A stretch of 64,000 nt of DNA from Flectonema sp. DT1601 (GCA_964019425.1 OZ025833.1:372001-436000); one strand, 5' to 3'; counted from the first letter of the stretch, positions 20,283 to 31,871 are shown. The notes: generated by a model from the letters alone, not told the origin. Numbers and translations: made by a program.

Positions 20283-21988
20283 TGAGGGTCTTTTTAAACC
20301 CCCCCCCCAAAATGGGCCAGGCTATCCTGTGGGCACCTAACACCCAATCCGAGCCCACCACTCCAGCAAAATACTATCCAAAAAACTCAAATCCGGTACT
20401 GGGGCACCCTTTTACTGCCCACCAGTTTGAAAATTTCACTTTTTTTAACTGTATTTGGTACTTTTGCCTTGTAACTCTATTAGGAACCCTGAAAACACCT
20501 AAATTGAGCTTGTCAGTAGTGCTGAAGGATTCCGGAGCTTAGGTACATATCAGATTTGTAGCAGGAGCAGGGCAAGTAGTGAAACGAAGAGGATAATAGG
20601 TTCCATGAAGGAACTGTTGGAAGTGATATCGGGTGGTGATTGTAAGTCACCCCTCCTTGAAGCAATGGATCAGTGTTCGGCCAATGTTACTCACAACGAG
20701 TATACCTTCAGGATTATCAGGTTCTTTGATAATCTTAGCTTGCTTGATAAGAGGTCACTGCTACAGGTGCCCTGTTCTCGTGGTTAGGGAAACAGAATTA
20801 GCAAGTGCAGGGATAACAGTTGGAAAGGATTTGTGGAAGAACTCTCTAAGGTAGATGTTGGTGGCCGTTCCGCAGTTGCAACACCTGACATAAAAGGTAA
20901 AATCCAAGAATTTTACCTTTTCCTGACGGCTTCCAGTAGGAAGAACCAACAACGAAGGATCAAAAAGCAACGTCGCTGTGGCTGAACGTTTGGCTGCTAC
21001 AAGCCAGTTATTCCTGTGGTAATTTTCTGTCAAACCCGGCTTCATCCCTGACATGAAGCGAGACCAAAGGATCGTTAGGCCATGCTTTCACACTGTGGAT
21101 CGGTACTGAAGATCGCGTATCAAGCAAGCTTTTACCCTTATGCTCTACGTGAGATTTCTGTTCTCACTGGGCTTGCCTTAGGACACCTGCGTTAATGTGT
21201 ACCAGATGTGCCGCCCCAGCCAAACTCCCCACCTGACTGGTGCCTCCAAACGAGGCACCAGTCAGGGGGTCACGAGCCGAAGCCCGTTTGTCGCTCATCA
21301 GTTCCATTCTGCAGAAGAATCTAATCAGTTCGGTTAACTTCTTCCCCAGTCGGCATGGCAAGTCTGAGGGCGACCAACTTTGGGAATGTCACTTCTGCAT
21401 TGGCGCTCGCATCTTAGTCTCGAACAGCTCAAAGTAACGCAAAGGGAGCTTTCCCGAAATTAGTAGCAAACTACCCATGAGTGAGTCACACAACAATAAT
21501 TATAACAGTGATGGTCATAAGATTGTGTTAGTGGTGAAGATGATATGGGAAAAAACTGAAATTCACATAAATATAGTTTTGAATTCTTCCCATCCCCGTT
21601 ACATAATTCCCGGTGCTTTCAAAGAACGGAAATTTACAAAAATAGCTTTTACTACAGAAATGCACAGCTTATAAGGCAAAAGTACTAAATACAGTTAAAA
21701 AAAGTGAAATTTTTAAACTGGTGGGCAGTAAAAGGATGCCCCAGTACCGGATTCGAGTTTTTTGGATAGTATTTTCGTGGGGTGGTGGGCTCGGATTGGG
21801 TGTTAGGTGCCCACAGGATAGCCTGGCCCATTTTGGGGGGGGACTTGGATAAATAAATCAAGGGTTAACACGCAACAAATTAGACATGAATCATTATAAC
21901 TGGATTCTGTCCACACAAAATCGCATGCTTTAAATTTGGGGGGGGAACTTTGATACGATACGGGGGGGGGGGTTTAAAAACCGCCTCA
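20283..21988. mobile_element. DNA transposon with ~190-bp terminal inverted repeats, one arm interrupted
   Basis: The left arm (about 20283-20470) begins TGAGG, then TTTTTAAA and a C run. The right arm (about 21674-21988) is its reverse complement with scattered mismatches and ends CCTCA. Both ends abut TATA, compatible with a TA-type target duplication. The right arm is interrupted at its G run by ~120 bp (21842-21961) that also occurs, shortened, at 17373-17421. The interior (20471-21673) has only short broken frames; I do not recognise a transposase. It contains a perfect 12-bp hairpin (GACTGGTGCCTC and complement) at about 21236-21264. Confidence 0.8.
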
Positions 21989-22425
21989 TATATAGATTTC
22001 TTGATCGCCGAAGCTGGAAACCGAACCCCCCCGTCAAGCAAGAGGGGGGAGAAAAAAATAAGAACCAGCGGAAGTAATAAGATGAACGGTGTTTGATGTA
22101 CAAGTGGATATCATTTATTGTATAGCGTGTGAATCAACAAACAAGGCAGAAGCAGTTTTATCAAAAAACATCTTCAAGTCTTCGATAGAGAAGAAACAAC
22201 AGATCTGAAGACTACTCATCGTGCATGGGTTCATTACACCCGGCCTTGTGCTAGTGCATTAGAACCATCGAGGACAAATCTCTTTACGGATTCGTTCCAG
22301 GCAGTAGTTATCAGACTCGTCTGAGCTACATACGCCAATGTATTCTGGAAGGCACGATGGTGAAAACTATCACAAGTTCTATAGAGAAGCTGCTGCTGAC
22401 CGAAAGGTTTCGTAACATTATTTCT
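21989..22425. other. 3' flank of the channel gene
   Basis: No gene seen; probably 3' UTR and spacer of the channel gene. Confidence 0.4.
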
Positions 22426-24813
22426 CTAAAATGACGGGTTATTCGAAACAGAAAGAAACGATTCGGGTAACACAGGACTCAGTACATTGCGAGAATAGTT
22501 CGAAGTCCCAAGTAAACCACGAGATGTAGCAGTACTTTGCGATTGCGAGAAATCTGTGGCAAGCAAAGCAACAAGAGAACCATCTGAAGGACGTGTTATT
22601 TCATGCATGAGTGGCATAGGACGAAACCGAGATCCATCCATGTACGATGAGGGACGATGACGCATTCTCAAGTTTTTACTTTGCTGAGAAGGATTACTAT
22701 TCGAAGCAACACTTGCTCTGTGAGTAGCCAATCCATGAGTATAAAAATGATTCGAAGAAATCCCTGCTGATCCCGTTGACTTACGACTAGTAGGCTGATA
22801 TAAACAATTACTGGACACAACTTTTGACAACAGAGGCTTCCGAAAACCACCCGGAGGAGGAGGAGGGCAGTTATCGAAAGGAATAAAAGTCGGATGTTTT
22901 ACTGATTCAGTCGAGTGGGAAGTTCCTCCAGCATCGCAGGTCTCACTTAGGTCAACAAGTGATACGTCAGTATTGTAACTTGAGCTGCTGCCGGTACCAT
23001 CGTGTAGTTCATATACGGCATCGGTTAACTTAGTTAAGCATTGCGGATACCTTCTTGAGATTTCTTGAAACAGGTCTTTACTCAACCGATACAGTGTCGA
23101 GAATGTTGCTGCACGAACACTAGCATGACAGTAGCCTCCATATAATATTCCAGTTTCTCCAAAACTACATCCTTCAGTTATTCTACCCAGTATAGTTATT
23201 CCATATCCTTCTTCAACTTCAACCATAAGCTCTCCTTTCACTACAAAATATAAATCTAAAGCATAAGAGTCTTGCGGTATTACTAATGCCCCTGGAAATA
23301 CTACTTCAATGGTCAGAGCAGCAGCAACCTCACTAATAAAATCCATATCAGTAATGTGACGAAACATTGGTATTGATTGAATGAGTCTGAAGGATATTGC
23401 AAAGCTAACCTTATCAAATAATTCCTCAGGTAGATCTTCAAGCATATCTGTTGTAGCATCTTGAGTAAAATGTTTTGTTGTATCCCATCTATGCTTGTAG
23501 TAGGCTAAGACTTCCTGCTCGTACTCCTTAGGCATTTGCATGTATTGGAGGAATGATTTTGCCATGTCTAATTTTTCTCTATACATGGCAGTAAGTTTGG
23601 TACTTCCTTGCAATAACGAAGCGATAGCAGCAAGAACTGTTACATAAACGGCCAGACCAACAATGGAAACCGCAGTTACATAAATAACGTGATAGTCATG
23701 AACTGGCCATAAACTATTATAACCACACGCAGCTGTTAAACTGTACCACACCATGTAAAGATATTGGTCATACGTCGGTAAGTCTCCTAAACTGAGTTTA
23801 TAAAATTGCAACGAATCTTCATGTGGGACGAGAGTACTGCACTCATGACCAATAACCGCAAGAACATGAACAAACAAATAAAACTGTATAACAAGACAGA
23901 GAGAGCGATACCAATACTGAATACCAACACCCAGTACGAGAGTCTCAGAGTAGTATCCAAGCGTTAACACTAATAATAATTTATTTAACCTGTACCAAGT
24001 ACATTGATATCTACATATTAAGGATAACGGGAGAGCAGCAATGACGTCAATATAAAACCTCTTTGAACGCATATACATTCTCCTAATGTCTCTAGGTGCT
24101 GAGACAAGAAGTCCAGCGCGGCTTTGAGGGCAGGTTAAACCTTTGAAAATATTAGCGATGGTTACGATGTCTGAAATGATATCAACTGCTACACTGTCAG
24201 ACGAACTGCTACTGTTATACCCAATCCGGTAGGGGATAGTGATAAGACTGTAAAGGGTCGTTATAACGTGAATGGTAGTGATGCATCTGCACAAGTAAAT
24301 CATTTTTTGACTGCCTTTCTCACCTTGTTTATCACCGGTTTGGATTTCTTTTTGGGAATCTCCCGCTAGCAGTAGTGGAAGTGTTTTCGAATTTTGTTTT
24401 GGAGTTAGAATGAACTTCGGCGGAGACTCACACGGATTCATTTCTATTGTTCTATTCACACCTACAGCTATGCACATCGAAGCTACAATCGCTGTGTGGA
24501 TTGCTTCGGTTTTTCTAACTCGCTGAAATAAAAGAGCTTGATTTCTCTCTATCCAAGACCTCATCTCACTGAATGTAGCATCAACCCATATGTATAATTG
24601 CATAACATTTTCTATACCTTCGGGTACTTCACCTTTTGTATACATTTGATTCAACTTCAGTATTGATACATTAAGTTGGTCTCGATTCTTGTATTGGCTA
24701 CTAGCACCCTTCCAAGACTGATAGTTCGAGCATTGCGATATTGTTTTCCCCGAATACATAATCGACAGTGGGAGACAAAAAGAATCTGACATTCCCGAAC
24801 CATCGGGTGTCAT
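22426..24813 (-). CDS. HCN/CNG-like ion channel with non-canonical functional motifs
   Basis: About 795 aa from ATG 24813 (MTPDGSGMSDSF); a more upstream in-frame GTG at 24864 is not a credible start. Order: N-terminal soluble part, S1-S6 membrane region, C-linker (YREKLDMAKSFLQYMQMP, YYKHRWD), cyclic-nucleotide-binding fold (MFRHITDMDF, SFGETGILYGG, HASVRAATFSTLYRLSKDLF), then a Ser/Pro-rich tail. It aligns with animal HCN channels almost segment for segment. The selectivity filter reads ACGYN where HCN has CIGYG. S4 has few positive charges (RYQCTWYRLNKLLLVL). The phosphate-binding Arg of the CNBD (RRTASVRA) is lost (YCHASVRA). The channel is probably neither classically voltage-gated nor cAMP-gated, and its ion selectivity is uncertain; these are inferences from motif loss. 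Confidence 0.85.
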   Translation of the reverse strand: MTPDGSGMSDSFCLPLSIMYSGKTISQCSNYQSWKGASSQYKNRDQLNVSILKLNQMYTKGEVPEGIENVMQLYIWVDATFSEMRSWIERNQALLFQRVRKTEAIHTAIVASMCIAVGVNRTIEMNPCESPPKFILTPKQNSKTLPLLLAGDSQKEIQTGDKQGEKGSQKMIYLCRCITTIHVITTLYSLITIPYRIGYNSSSSSDSVAVDIISDIVTIANIFKGLTCPQSRAGLLVSAPRDIRRMYMRSKRFYIDVIAALPLSLICRYQCTWYRLNKLLLVLTLGYYSETLVLGVGIQYWYRSLCLVIQFYLFVHVLAVIGHECSTLVPHEDSLQFYKLSLGDLPTYDQYLYMVWYSLTAACGYNSLWPVHDYHVIYVTAVSIVGLAVYVTVLAAIASLLQGSTKLTAMYREKLDMAKSFLQYMQMPKEYEQEVLAYYKHRWDTTKHFTQDATTDMLEDLPEELFDKVSFAISFRLIQSIPMFRHITDMDFISEVAAALTIEVVFPGALVIPQDSYALDLYFVVKGELMVEVEEGYGITILGRITEGCSFGETGILYGGYCHASVRAATFSTLYRLSKDLFQEISRRYPQCLTKLTDAVYELHDGTGSSSSYNTDVSLVDLSETCDAGGTSHSTESVKHPTFIPFDNCPPPPPGGFRKPLLSKVVSSNCLYQPTSRKSTGSAGISSNHFYTHGLATHRASVASNSNPSQQSKNLRMRHRPSSYMDGSRFRPMPLMHEITRPSDGSLVALLATDFSQSQSTATSRGLLGTSNYSRNVLSPVLPESFLSVSNNPSF

Positions 24814-26408
24814 TTTTATTTTGGGGGGAAGCCCCCGTTCTTGGTCAACCCCGAACCCTTCCACTGCGTTTGCGGGGGGGGCAGTACTGTGAAAGGAGAA
24901 ATAAAAATAAAAATTAAATTAAAATTTATATACTTTCAGACTATCGAGACAACTTCTTTCTGTGAGAGGATATCATCGCATTTCCTGACCATGTAACGGT
25001 ATTGGTGATGGGGGTTGGGATTCTTTACTTTTCTGTTGAAAAGGAATCGCATTATCTCCGCAAGTTAAAAACAACATCAGAATCACATCTCATCACACGA
25101 ACGCGGTTTACTGACAACAGAATTGTCCCTTACCATACAAAAACAATAAGCAAAAAAAAAAAAAAAAAAAAAAAAAAGGAAACAAACAAAGGAATTCGTA
25201 TACCCCTGATTCCTGAGTATTAGTCAGTATTAATTATCATCTAGTGTGTCAAACTAAAAGACTGATGCAGATCTCGAGCAAACAACGAAAAACTGCTGTA
25301 CAAGTTTTATAACAACGACTTCAGTCCGTGACGAGAGGGTTACGTGATAATGCAGCTAATATTATATTATGATAAATCAGTGAGTATCAAGAATCAAAAA
25401 AAAAGAAAAAAAAGAGAAAAAAAAAACCCCGAGAGGGTGGGAAGGGAAGTGAAAAGAGAGCAAGAAAGAAAAAAAAAAAAAAAACAATCAAAACAATAAT
25501 TACAACACTGAGAACTATCACAAAGAAGTTACACAATTTGCATAACTATTACTAACATCGGTTTACTTGTGAGAAAATAGTAATTTCCACTGAGACCCCC
25601 CCTCCCTCCGCATACTGCATTTTAATCACATTCACAGCAGTAAAGGAAGCAGATCGCTTCCAGACAATCCATATACTAACAGGTAGGCTGTAGCTAAAAG
25701 TTTCTTCAGACAAAAACCCCCTGTCTGCTTGCTAATACGATGTCCTTGTGAACTATTCCTCACTAAGAGATTTTATTAAATACCCAGAACAAAAAGAAAC
25801 AAATAAATGGGAACGAAGACATGAGGGTTTAATCTTCAATAAAAGATTTTGTAATAATTGCATATCATCCTGTACAAGATACTACCAACCAAGAAAGGAA
25901 TGTCAAAAAAAGAGCCGGTAAAGCAATGAAGCTCCACCGTAAAGTGGAAGTGCTCTTAACTTTTTTTTTTTTTTTTTTTTTTTTTAATACTTTTTTTTTC
26001 CCTTTTTCCTTTTTTTTATGTCGTCCCGATGCTGTTGATTGCATTCAGGTAATATTTCCTTTGTGAAAATATATATTGTTTTTTTATAAAAAAAAATAAA
26101 ATAAAAAAAAATGAAACGAAACAGGAAAACGAGTGGAAAAAAAAAAGACTGCCAGCGGAAAAGAGATGAAAGTCAGAGTAATAGGCTGATCTCAAACAAC
26201 TCTCAAGTACAATAGAGAACCCATTTCCAAACCGGCGATTTTATTTTTCTCCTATGCAGTTCGGGGGTTCGGTGAAGGTAAAACCTAAACATAAACGCGG
26301 GGTGAGAAATACAAAAGAACAAGTTAAAAAAAAAAAAAAAAAAAAAAAACGATACTTTTTCACCTCGATTTCTGTCGAAATGATATGAATGACCGCTGCT
26401 CCTGAAAA
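24814..26408. other. Intergenic spacer
   Basis: No supported gene. A runs at 25154-25177, 25469-25485 and 26325-26349 and a T run at 25962-25985. The last ~400 bp would include the 3' UTR of the surface-protein gene. Confidence 0.5.
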
Positions 26409-29400
26409 CTATTCCGCAGCTTCGTTAATAGCACCATTTCCAAGGTCGTTGTCCTCCATGTTCTCAGCAAGTTCAGAGAGGTGTTCCACATCATCATCTA
26501 GCATAATTTCCTCCTGTTGGTGATTTGTTTTATATTGTTTGTAATTACTAGAATACTGAAAGGTAAATTAAGACATACGAAATCGTGCATTTTTCCACCA
26601 ACAGTATTTTCTGGTGAGCGCCTCCTTCTGCAAATTACTGTTCCAATAATTATCAAAACAAGAGCTCCAAATATAGAAATGATGATAATAAGTAGTAAGG
26701 TTTTATCTGTTTTGTTTTTATTACTCCGTTTTTAGTTACTTTTTTTTTTTTTTTTTTTTTTTTTAGTACTTACATATCAACGAGTTAGAGTCTTAAATAA
26801 TAAAAAACGGAGCATACCTTCCTTTTCTTCCTTAGGAGCAAGACTGCAAGTACCACCCTCCCACTTACAGTTGGTAAATTGCACGCAGAATTCTTTTGAC
26901 GATGATTCATTTGTGCAATTTCCGCTGGTCCGAGCAGGAGCATCAGTCGGCATAACAGGAGCAGTAGTAACAGGAGCAGTAGTATTCGGCATTACAGGAG
27001 TTAAAGTTTCTGGTATGTGAGTGTTCACAGGTGAATATGTATTAGGAACTGGAGTTCTTGCAGGTGAATTAGTATTTGGGACTGGTGTTGTGGCAGGTGA
27101 TGTAGTGTCTGGAACTGGTGTTGTCACAGGAGCGTCAGTGGCCGGCACTGGAGTAGAAATTACACCAGCTGGAGAATTAGTATTCGGGACAGGTGATGAA
27201 AGTGGTGAATCAGTTTGTGGAACTGTAGTCTGCATTGGGGACAACGTAGACGGTGTTGGTGTCGCAGGCTGAGGTCCAGAAGTATCAGGAACAGGTGTCG
27301 ACGGTGGAGGAAGCGGAGCACGCGATACGGTAGTTGGCAGCGGTACAGTTGGCGAAGTGGTTGACATCGGCGCAGCAGTTGCTGGCTCGTCGGTTGGCAT
27401 CTTCGGTGAAGGCGTTGGCCCGACAGTTGGTATCGCTGGTGCTGGTATTGGCGCGTTGGTTGGCATCTTCGGTGAAGGCGTTGGTCCGACGGTTACAGGT
27501 GAAGCAGTTGGTACATGTGTCGCTGGTGGCGATGTTGGTACCCCCGGTGTAGCGGTTACAGGTGAAGCAGTTGGTACATGTGTCGCTGGTGGCGATGTTG
27601 GTACCCCCGGTGTAGCGGTTACAGGTGAAGCAGTTGGTACATGTGTCGCTGGTGGCGATGTTGGTATTGGTACCCCCGGTGTAGCGGTTACAGGTGAAGC
27701 AGTCGGTACATGTGTCGCTGGTGAGAGCGATGTTGGTGGTGATGGCACGAGGGTTGAAGGAGGTGAAGGAGTCACTACTGGTATCGCTGGTGCAAACGAT
27801 GTTGGTATTGGTACCTCTGGTGAAAGCGTTGGTGTGGCAGTTCTCGGCGAAATTGTTGGGGGGGCCAGTGTAGGCGGGGCATCAGTTAATTGCATCAGCG
27901 GTTCTGGTGTCAGGGCCGCCTTACACCAAGGGACAGTACATTTTGTGTTGTCAACATAATCAACACAACGGATTCCCCAAATATCTGGAATCGGAGCAGC
28001 AGGGTCAGTACAACCCTGCCAAGCAGTTAGACAAGTAACAGCTTGTGGACTGCTACAATCAACTGGTCCCGGAGGAGGGGTATCCGGAGGGGCGAGTTCC
28101 CCACTGCAGTAACCTCCAGGACCGCAAATTGAAGGAGAAATACATCTGCAGTAGCCATTATTATCTAAAGTCATATTTTGCAGTAAATATGTTTCATTAC
28201 TAGTTGCCGAAAGTACCCTGCTGCTGGTACACTTTTGAATTCCAACAGGTTTCCTATCACACGCTCCCAATACTGCTGAACCCGCAAGATCACAAATTCT
28301 AGTCGTGTTGCAGGTTGCGTTGAATTTATCTCTCCAAATATCACCACTTGCCTTACAGCTATCGAGAGATTGAGTGCGGTCTTTCCAGATGTAGTTTTCT
28401 CCGAAAGCTTTGCATTCCGGTGCCATGTATTTGATGGGTCCGCTGACAAGTCTGCAGGAGTCTTCAAAAGCTTGTACGTACTCAAGCTGTTCGCAAGTTA
28501 GTAAAGGAAAAGTAACATATGTGCGAGCAGCGTTGACAGTTCTATTTAGAAGGTAGACACCATCAATACAACACGTAAGCATCGATGGTCTGTCAGTATC
28601 ACAGTAGCCAGGCTTTGCTCGGGGATCACCGAAGACATCACATAGCTCGGCAGCACACTCACTTTGGATTTCACCCCAAAATGGGTAAGCACTTCCAGTC
28701 GCACGAGCATGCTCCCAATCACAACTGACATTACCTTCAGGCATGACTGATAGTGTTTTATTAATTGCTTTACATAGTGGACCTTGATCACACTTATCAC
28801 CATCCATGTCATAGGTTACGTGATTAGCAGTACAGTTATCAATGTAATTCGAGAGATCTCTTCTCATACAGTTCCACATGATACCGCACGTGTAAAAAGC
28901 GTGGAATTGCTCGTAGTACGCACGCCAGACATCAGCAATACAATGTTTAGAATCATCAGCCTCTTCGATCTGATGGCACTTAGTGTTAGGGAAGGTGTCG
29001 GTGTACAGGCCTGTAGTGAAGTTCAATTCTGTGTTGACTGAGTTCCAAGTACAGTCGTAGCGTTCATTCGGGCAATTAATTGTGTTTCGCTTGTTTGAAA
29101 AACAATACCAATCATCTGTGGCTAACCAAGGAAGACCACATTTCGCATGTGACTTTGTAGTTTCATTAGTCCACCACACATCTGCATCAATGTCAGAACC
29201 AACACACGTTCCATTATCTCTCAATTTCAATGGTGTAAATCTCAAAACAGAATAGCCATCCGGAAAGGTTCGACACCAATTAGTCGTTGGACCTTTCAAC
29301 GAACACGTGTAGTCACAGTGTCTTGGGTAATCACAAGTTGGGCAAAACTTTGTAGCGCAATCCAAAGGGTTCGCTCCATTAATAAAATGATCACACTGCC

Positions 29401-30247
29401 CTAATCCAAATTGCTGGTCATAAACATCGTAACAAAGTGGTTTGATGGGGTACTTAACTGTCTCTGTGTGTCGGTCTGTTGGCATCAGTTGTGTTGAATC
29501 AGAGATATTAGGAATGTGAACAAGTACCCATTCGTTATCTTGAAGGGCTTCAAGTTTCCAATCGTAGATATCACGACCTGGTTCATCATTAGCAGTGGTC
29601 ATAGTGAAGTAAGAAAGATTGACGTGAGGTGTGCGAAAAGTTATGTTAAACCTGCTTATGTTTCGATCAAAATATTTTGGGGAAAACGGACTGTCTAAAT
29701 TTGAAATCCCTTCTCCAACACCCGAATCCATATCATCCTTTGAGAAGCTTACAGTATCGTGTCTGCCAATGTTGTCATGAAAAGACATTAAGTCTAACTG
29801 CATACCAGCAGGAGCAGGCATTGAAAGACCGCAGTGAAAACTGCAATCTCTGGCCTGTTCCTGGTTTAGTAACTCTGAAGAGCAAGTATCATTACATGAA
29901 AGGATTGATCCCAAAGAATCACCGCAAGTTTTATTGTCGCATTGTCTCATTAAAAAATCAACTCCGATAGACTGTTGCTTATCTCTGAACATGTCATTCA
30001 CGCACTTTCCTACTGGAGCACCGCACATGTAATCAATGTTCGTTAATTCGTGTACTTCACCTCTTTCACCGAATGAAGGATTCTCTTTCTCCACGAAGTG
30101 TTTTATGTCGTTAAGTGACAATTTCGTGTGTTTAAAAAAGTCGTTATGGAACCTCTCTAAGATTTTCTCCTCAGCAGAACTGAAGCCACCCAAGGCAGAG
30201 CCTATGACCAGGCACAGAACGGTGAGGCATATAATCCTCAAATACAT
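26409..30247 (-). CDS. Large Cys-rich type I membrane protein with mucin-like Pro/Thr stalk (three exons)
   Basis: Exon 1 (26818-30247) starts with a signal peptide (MYLRIICLTVLCLVIGSALG), then about 750 residues of Cys-rich ectodomain with many N-glycosylation sequons. A ~300-residue Pro/Thr/Ser stalk follows (repeats such as TPVPDT and a 21-residue ATHVPTASPVTATPGVPTSPP unit) and a last Cys-containing segment. Exon 2 (26579-26706) supplies the membrane span LLLIIIISIFGALVLIIIG and an RRRR stop-transfer. Exon 3 (26409-26513) supplies an acidic tail ending in TAG. Introns are GTATG...CAG and GTATGT...CAG; both junctions keep frame (the first makes KEED). Total about 1220 aa. I recognise no named ectodomain family. 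It looks like a cell-surface glycoprotein, adhesin or receptor; that role is inferred from layout only. Confidence 0.85.
27491..27730 (-). repeat. Coding minisatellite, 63-bp unit, about four copies
   Basis: Four nearly identical 63-bp units encode a 21-residue Pro/Thr repeat in the stalk of the surface protein; the third carries a 6-bp insertion. In-frame length makes copy-number change tolerable. Confidence 0.9.
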
Positions 30248-30395
30248 TATTTAATTGAATTTTTGCTGTGAAAAAAATAATTATATGCTCGCGAATTTTG
30301 TTTTCAAATACATCCAATCGTAACATTATTCCTGTTATAATAATAGAATGAGTTACAATACTAATAATTGCTACTAACTAAATTAGATCAAATAT

Positions 30396-30413
30396 TGGTG
30401 GATAGGACCACCT
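30396..30413 (-). promoter_or_regulatory. 3' hairpin of H3 copy 1
   Basis: GGTGG...CCACC hairpin (30397-30401 with 30408-30412) about 55 bases after the stop of histone copy 1. The same stem follows the other copies although the flanks differ. Confidence 0.6.
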
Positions 30414-30467
30414 GGAGTACACCATGATGTGCACACCTACAGGACAACCTACATAACAACAACCTAC

Positions 30468-30920
30468 TTACTGCTTAGCAGCACCAAGGATCTCACCACG
30501 AATACGTCTGGTGTAGTTAAGATCCTTCCAAGTGAGGGTCTTCTTTCCACGGTGAAGCTGAAGGATGACAGCTCCCTCGAAGAGTCCAACCATGTAGCTC
30601 TCAGTGGCTTCCTGCATCGCCTCAAGAGCGGTTGGCTTAAACCAAAGATCAGTCTTCTGCTTCTGAAGTGAGTCACGAACAAGTCTCTGGAAAGGAGCCT
30701 TCTGAAGCAATAATCTGGAACTCTTTTGGATATCCTTAATCTCACGAAGAGCAACTGTTCCTGGTCTCCACTTGAATGACTTCTTAACGGCCTTCTTTGG
30801 CTTCTTTGCCTTCTTAGACTTCTTCGACTTGCTCTTACCAGTGACAGCTCCCTTGGAACGAGTTCCTTTGGTGCCAGTTCCCTTTAGGGAGGCGAGTGAC
30901 GCGACTTCTGGGCGAACCAT
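30468..30920 (-). CDS. Divergent histone H3, copy 1
   Basis: 150 aa. The fold domain from residue about 50 aligns without gaps to histone H3: WRPGTVALREI, LLLQKAPFQRLVR, KTDLWF, QEATESYMVGLFE, WKDLNYTRRIRGE. LLLQKAPFQRLVR and QEATESY are as in trypanosomatid H3. The tail (residues 1-49, MVRPEVASLASLKG then Lys-rich) has no ARTKQTARKS start, so the K4/K9 contexts are absent. Residues equivalent to K56, K64 and K79 remain, and C110 is Leu. A C-terminal extension ends LGAAKQ. The loop-1 length is normal and there are four identical copies, which argues for a bulk H3 over a centromeric one. The start is the ATG matching all copies; an in-frame ATG at 30965 is unique to this copy and unlikely. Confidence 0.9.
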   Translation of the reverse strand: MVRPEVASLASLKGTGTKGTRSKGAVTGKSKSKKSKKAKKPKKAVKKSFKWRPGTVALREIKDIQKSSRLLLQKAPFQRLVRDSLQKQKTDLWFKPTALEAMQEATESYMVGLFEGAVILQLHRGKKTLTWKDLNYTRRIRGEILGAAKQ

Positions 30921-31125
30921 TGTTGTTAAGAGAGTTATCTGTGTATGGGAAATAATATTATTCAAACGTGTGGTAAGTTACAAATGTTGTTTGACGTTCA
31001 GATGTTGCTAATCGCTCGAACCATCTCCGGCAGGTGAAACCCATTCATGCTGTTGTATTATTTTGAACAATTTGATTAAAATGAAGGAACTGATCACTAA
31101 ATCAACAGCAACGATCGCTGTATTT

Positions 31126-31142
31126 TGGTGGCGATACCACCA
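31126..31142 (-). promoter_or_regulatory. 3' hairpin of H3 copy 2
   Basis: On the coding strand TGGTGG-TATCG-CCACCA, about 70 bases after the stop, followed by AAAATACAGCGATCG. A near-identical downstream block (AAAAATAGCGATCG) follows copy 3. Confidence 0.6.
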
Positions 31143-31211
31143 GGCAATTATCTCAAGGATTACTGCCCACAATGAGAGGGAGAATATTAATAGCTAGTAC
31201 TGTCTACTTAC

Positions 31212-31664
31212 TTACTGCTTAGCAGCACCAAGGATCTCACCACGAATACGTCTGGTGTAGTTAAGATCCTTCCAAGTGAGGGTCTTCTTTCCACGGTGAA
31301 GCTGAAGGATGACGGCTCCCTCGAAGAGTCCAACCATGTAGCTCTCAGTGGCTTCCTGCATCGCCTCAAGAGCGGTTGGCTTAAACCAAAGATCAGTCTT
31401 CTGCTTCTGAAGTGAGTCACGAACAAGTCTCTGGAAAGGAGCCTTCTGAAGCAATAATCTGGAACTCTTTTGGATATCCTTAATCTCACGAAGAGCAACT
31501 GTTCCTGGTCTCCACTTGAATGACTTCTTAACAGCCTTCTTTGGCTTCTTTGCCTTCTTAGACTTCTTCGACTTGCTCTTACCAGTGACAGCTCCCTTGG
31601 AACGAGTTCCTTTGGTGCCAGTTCCCTTTAGGGAGGCGAGTGAAGCGACTTCTGGGCGGACCAT
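31212..31664 (-). CDS. Divergent histone H3, copy 2
   Basis: Encodes the same 150 residues as the copy at 30468-30920; only a few synonymous bases differ. The 3' flank (about 31125-31211) is almost identical to that of copy 4, while copies 1 and 3 have different flanks. This suggests recent duplication or gene conversion of a unit that includes the 3' UTR. Role: nucleosome core, replication-dependent supply presumed. Confidence 0.9.
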   Translation of the reverse strand: MVRPEVASLASLKGTGTKGTRSKGAVTGKSKSKKSKKAKKPKKAVKKSFKWRPGTVALREIKDIQKSSRLLLQKAPFQRLVRDSLQKQKTDLWFKPTALEAMQEATESYMVGLFEGAVILQLHRGKKTLTWKDLNYTRRIRGEILGAAKQ

Positions 31665-31853
31665 TGTTGTTTTTGAGGTTACCTATGAAAACTAATTACT
31701 TCAGAACATATTCATAAAACAGAAACTACTACAAGATTACTTCAAAACATATTCCTGATGTATTTGTGCTCATGTTCTTTGTAATCCTTAAAAATAATAA
31801 TTTAAGTGGTAAAGAGGATTCATAAAATAGTTTTAACAGCCGATCGCTATTTT

Positions 31854-31871
31854 TGGTGGCAAGTACCACCA
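31854..31871 (-). promoter_or_regulatory. 3' hairpin of H3 copy 3
   Basis: Coding strand TGGTGG-TACTTG-CCACCA about 53 bases after the stop. Loop sequence and length differ from copies 1, 2 and 4, while the stem is kept. Confidence 0.6.

Noticed and set aside
27357-27959. 200-residue Gly/Val-rich plus-strand frame
   Set aside because: Mirror of the Pro/Thr stalk repeats of the surface-protein gene on the minus strand.
30464-30754. 96-residue Arg/Leu-rich frames over each histone copy
   Set aside because: Shifted-frame shadows of H3; repeated four times only because H3 is.
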